Made by a program: the position numbers and the translations under genes
Source of the DNA: Dallia pectoralis
Lineage: Eukaryota; Chordata; Actinopteri; Esociformes; Umbridae
Length of the DNA: 64,000 bases
Direction: 5' to 3'
Assembly (NCBI GenBank): GCA_029465975.1
Contig: CM055742.1
Span: 5,463,099-5,527,098, forward strand
The notes under the pieces: model-generated
The model's input: the letters and a program-made list of their open reading frames with translations, nothing else
Told to the model about the DNA's origin: nothing
The model's database searches: none
Shown: piece by piece, positions 60,359 through 64,000 of the stretch
How the letters are laid out: each line of letters starts with the position of its first letter
How positions within the stretch are numbered: position 1 is the stretch's first letter

Positions 60359-61159
60359 GGGAAGGTCGTTCTGGCAGAACAAAACGTCTTGGTTCCTAAT
60401 ATAATGTTTATTAATTCTATTGAGAAAGTTGGACCAGACAACAGCGAGATGAACAGTAAAGCCGACTGTGAATAAAACATTGTGTGAAGGCAGGTGGGGT
60501 ATTATTCCGATCTGGGAAAGTACAAAACATTGTTTGAATATTTCTGTAAATCAGTGTAGTACATTTTGAACAGTTACTTTACTGATATGTAAATCAGTAT
60601 GCATGTATGTATTAGTCCAACAGTATAAAAGACCAAACGATATGTGCGATTGAACTCAGCTTCTCCTGAATTGCAGTACAAATCAGGACGAGGTAATTTC
60701 AGCAATTTTGCGACTACCAAACCATAACTTTCTTTCTATGGGGAAAAAGGAGAGAATTTAACTCCCCTTCTGAGATCAGACACAAAACAGAGCGGTGTTA
60801 TCCAATTCAGAAAGTTGGAGAAAGCTCCGGAGAAGCGGTACCAGAGGCCCTTCAACAGCGTCTGCTAGCTGTAGGGGAAAACAATTCCCTAAACAGTGAA
60901 GTCTCCATTCCCCTGTAATTTCCCCATCCTCTATAAATGACCTAGAGGTCACAACAGCTCATTATAACCCCTGTACACCAAGCAGATATCCGTGACCTTG
61001 CCCCCCCCCCCTTTAAAGGCAACTCTCTTCTAGTAAAGATGTTGTTTTAAAGTGAAGTGTCCTTTAACACCAGTGAGGACAGACTGGACAGAGTGTACAT
61101 ACTCTCCTCAACCAGTTACACTCTAGTACTGCGGCCGTAAACAGAGCGGGTTCTAAGGC

Positions 61160-61312
61160 CACGTCCCGTAGACAACGCATGTTCTACTACTACAACAGGC
61201 CGTAGACAGAGCGGGTTCTACTACAACAGCCCATAGACAGAGCGGGTTCTACTACAACAGCCCATAGACAGAGTGGGTTCTACTACAACAGCCCATAGAC
61301 AGAGTGGGTTCT
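61160..61312. repeat. 31-bp repeat, about five copies
   Basis: The unit contains AGACAGAGCGGGTTCTACTA and CAACAGCCCAT. It adjoins the 34-bp array, and the last copy runs into GTTCTGGGTAGGGG, so the junction between the two arrays is sharp. Confidence 0.9.
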
Positions 61313-62197
61313 GGGTAGGGGCCACAAGGGTGTTAGTAGGGACAAAGGGTAGGGGCCACAAGGGTGTTAGTAGGGACACTGGGTAGGGGCCACAAGGGTG
61401 TTAGTAGGGACACTGGGTAGGGGCCACAAGGGTGTTAGTAGGGACACTGGGTAGGGGCCACAAGGGTGTTAGTAGGGACACTGGGTAGGGGCCACAAGGG
61501 TGTTAGTAGGGACACTGGGTAGGGGCCACAAGGGTGTTAGTAGGGACACTGGGTAGGGGCCACAAGGGTGTTAGTAGGGACACTGGGTAGGGGCCACAAG
61601 GGTGTTAGTAGGGACACTGGGTAGGGGCCACAAGGGTGTTAGTAGGGACACTGGGTAGGGGCCACAAGGGTGTTAGTAGGGACACTGGGTAGGGGCCACA
61701 AGGGTGTTAGTAGGGACACTGGGTAGGGGCCACAAGGGTGTTAGTAGGGACACTGGGTAGGGGCCACAAGGGTGTTAGTAGGGACACTGGGTAGGGGCCA
61801 CAAGGGTGTTAGTAGGGACACTGGGTAGGGGCCACAAGGGTGTTAGTAGGGACACTGGGTAGGGGCCACAAGGGTGTTAGTAGGGACACTGGGTAGGGGC
61901 CACAAGGGTGTTAGTAGGGACACTGGGTAGGGGCCACAAGGGTGTTAGTAGGGACACTGGGTAGGGGCCACAAGGGTGTTAGTAGGGACACTGGGTAGGG
62001 GCCACAAGGGTGTTAGTAGGGACACTGGGTAGGGGCCACAAGGGTGTTAGTAGGGACACTGGGTAGGGGCCACAAGGGTGTTAGTAGGGACACTGGGTAG
62101 GGGCCACAAGGGTGTTAGTAGGGACACTGGGTAGGGGCCACAAGGGTGTTAGTAGGGACACTGGGTAGGGGCCACAAGGGTGTTAGTAGCGACACTG
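61311..62197. repeat. 34-bp minisatellite, about 26 nearly identical copies
   Basis: The unit contains CTGGGTAGGGGCCACAAGGG and TGTTAGTAGGGACA. Apart from the first (AAAGGGTAGG) and last (GTAGCGACACTGG) copies, the units appear identical, which implies recent expansion. The + strand carries GGG runs with loops of 5, 2 and 6 bases across unit borders, a canonical G-quadruplex pattern. Confidence 0.98.
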
Positions 62198-62420
62198 GCA
62201 GTGAAAGGGTAGACCTTGCGAGGACAAATGCCTGTGGCTTGGTGCAGGCGAATGAGGGCATCATTTCGTCTCTCCGCCCCTCCGCACCCACCCCGAATAA
62301 GCTAAAGTCACCCTCCACCAATAACCTTGCTTCCTCCATCAGGGGTTGGTCAGTTTCAGTCAGTGCAATGGAGCAGATGTGGCTGCTGGACAATGTTGGT
62401 AATTTATAGCTCTGCAGAGG

Positions 62421-62462
<42 letters not shown>

Positions 62463-63489
62463 ACAGGGAACACAGCGCTGCAGTGCAGCGAATACACTCA
62501 TTAACCTCCGTCTGCAGAGACCTCCTCCGTCTGTCCCTGGTATTGGGTGCTTGGGCCTCGGCCAAATGTACAGCAGGAGAACCAGCGCTCACATTCACCC
62601 TCCTAAAGGGTGGAAGGTGCTGACATAACAGACACAGCACATGCACGTTCCCACGCACCCTCCCTAAACTTAACCTTAATAACCTCACATTAATGCCTAA
62701 ACTTAACCTGGCCCCAAACAATAATGCCTAAGCATAAATACGAAACACTAGCTCTAATTGTAGCGTCGACCCTACAATAAATCCCTCCAGACCGAAATTC
62801 ACCACGTCCTTATGGGAATCAGAAAAATGTTCGAAGGGGCAGCTTAAAAGAAAAATCAGGTTTTACCATCTTCGCGAGGACTACTGGTTAATTTGGTTTG
62901 TTAAACCAAAACACAACACGCATAGCATACATTTAGTCATTTGAGTAAACTATTCACAAAACAAACACCAAGTTTATAAAAAGACTCAAACGCAAAGACG
63001 GCAATAACTAACATCCAATCAGACACTGAATTTGTGATTTTCATACACCAGCAACGGCGCTTTGGGATAAATTGCCACTTTTTTATCTGCAAAAGATCTG
63101 TCAAGTAAATAGATTTTGAAATGATTACAGGATAAGTGGTTGGGGAAATAATCACTGAATGCAACATGGTTGCCCTAGAAACCTGTCGGAAAAAAACTAA
63201 CGGAGAATGTATTTATCCAAAAACAATTACAGCTAAGCCAAACCGAGGAAAATCATTTTGTGTATCTCGCCGACCAAAATAGAGCTCAACCTCAAATTGC
63301 ACACAAGTTGTTTTTCTCTTCGATTTTCCTTCCACAAAAAAAAAGTCCTATTAAAATATGATAAAAGATTTGATACTTTAGGAAGTTATCGAGCCTTTTA
63401 GTTAAATATAGTATACTTAAAAAATACAAATTGAATAAAATACTTTCGTCACAATGGGGATCCTGACAGAATGTGTGAGTGATTAACTA

Positions 63490-63640
63490 AACTCTAAATC
63501 TAGAAATAAACCTCTACCCGAATATTAATCCCTATCCTAACATTAACCCCTACCCTAAACCTAGAAATAAACCTCTACCCGAATATTAATCCCTATCCTA
63601 AAATAAACCTCTACCATAAACCTAAAACAAACCCCTACCC
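63490..63640. repeat. degenerate CTACCC-type tandem repeat
   Basis: Three to four imperfect copies of AAACCTCTACCCGAATATT and AATCCCTATCCTAA words. It is short and diverged. Confidence 0.7.
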
Positions 63641-64000
63641 AAAAGTGGAAAGTAACTCAATCACACACATTGGTGCCTGCAGTAACTCCAGGCAGTTTAA
63701 ATGAATGTTTTTTTCTATAGATTTACATAGATTATTTTTTTCCCAGGTAATCAATTTAAGGCAAAAGAGAAATGAGGCCAGAAGATGAAGTTGGCCCTAC
63801 AGTAAATGACTGATCTGATGGAGCGTCAGTCTGTTATCCGAGCATGTGTGTGTGTGTGTGTGTGTGTGTGTACCGTAATATAAGCTAATATCATCCGATT
63901 TCTCAGCGGAGCGGCATAACCAAGAAATATTCAGGGAACACGACATCAAACAGTGGGTTTGATGTCATCGGTTAAACAGTTGTGATTGGTTAAGCAGAGT

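Larger units (their letters stand above)
54299..64000 (-). other. arhgap10: arhgap10 locus, 3' end (gene span, 5' part outside window)
   Basis: Three exons on the minus strand splice in frame to give 90 C-terminal residues ending in a full SH3 domain of the GRAF family (ARHGAP10, 26, 42). Tail-to-tail placement beside nr3c2 fits ARHGAP10, whose human orthologue neighbours NR3C2; ARHGAP26 neighbours NR3C1 instead. The BAR, PH and RhoGAP exons must lie beyond 64000. The gene name rests more on position than on residues. Confidence 0.82.
58241..64000 (-). other. arhgap10: arhgap10 intron, remainder of window
   Basis: No further exon was recognised on either strand. Unique sequence occupies 58.3-59.9, 60.4-61.1 and 62.2-63.8 kb. 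The 65-bp, 31-bp and 34-bp arrays are listed separately. (TG)n tracts lie at about 62420-62460 and 63844-63870, and a degenerate CTACCC/ATCCTA-type repeat at about 63490-63640. Confidence 0.6.

Noticed and set aside
62115..62501. Minus-strand frame with SYKLPTLSSSHICSIALTET as a further arhgap10 exon
   Set aside because: The flanks are a CA repeat and the 34-bp array, the sequence does not resemble the family, and the donor-like GTTATT is poor.

Overview
The window is vertebrate nuclear DNA, almost certainly from a teleost fish. It carries the 3' two-thirds of a mineralocorticoid receptor gene (nr3c2, + strand) and the last exons of a Rho-GTPase-activating-protein gene of the GRAF/ARHGAP10 type (- strand). 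They lie tail to tail, as NR3C2 and ARHGAP10 do in other vertebrates. The fish assignment rests on degraded Tc1-like transposons of the type common in salmonids and other teleosts, on short introns compared with mammalian NR3C2, and on the very high minisatellite load. I cannot name the species.

Layout. 1-13758 is intron upstream of the first zinc-finger exon; no N-terminal-domain exon is visible. Seven nr3c2 exons follow: 13759-13886 (zinc finger 1), 27732-27848 (zinc finger 2), 28599-28946 (hinge and start of the ligand-binding domain), 31227-31371, 33594-33724, 39260-39417 and 42688-42843 (helix 12 and stop). Every junction has GT/AG ends and joins in frame, giving 393 residues plus stop. 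A 3' UTR probably runs to about 46.2 kb. About 46.2-54.3 kb is intergenic, with a Tc1-like relic and two large minisatellites. On the minus strand, 58120-58037, 56936-56836 and 55678-55590 encode the C-terminus of arhgap10: a linker and a complete SH3 domain. The rest, to 64000, is intron or further upstream arhgap10 sequence with no other exon recognised.

At least fifteen tandem arrays occupy roughly 11 kb, with units of 10 to 65 bp, besides many (TG/CA)n and (GA)n tracts. They explain nearly all long open frames in the window, which are not genes.

The observation I rate highest is that several arrays sit directly on splice junctions. The 24-bp array after nr3c2 exon 5 is made of copies of the exon end plus its 5' splice site, giving ten further exact CAG|GTTAGT decoy donors downstream of the real one. 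Arrays also flank the exon 3 and exon 4 acceptors, the exon 7 and exon 8 donors, and an arhgap10 acceptor.

Nothing suggests an operon, CRISPR array or other prokaryotic system. The two genes act separately: nr3c2 encodes a steroid-activated transcription factor, and arhgap10 encodes a BAR-PH-RhoGAP-SH3 membrane and cytoskeleton regulator.
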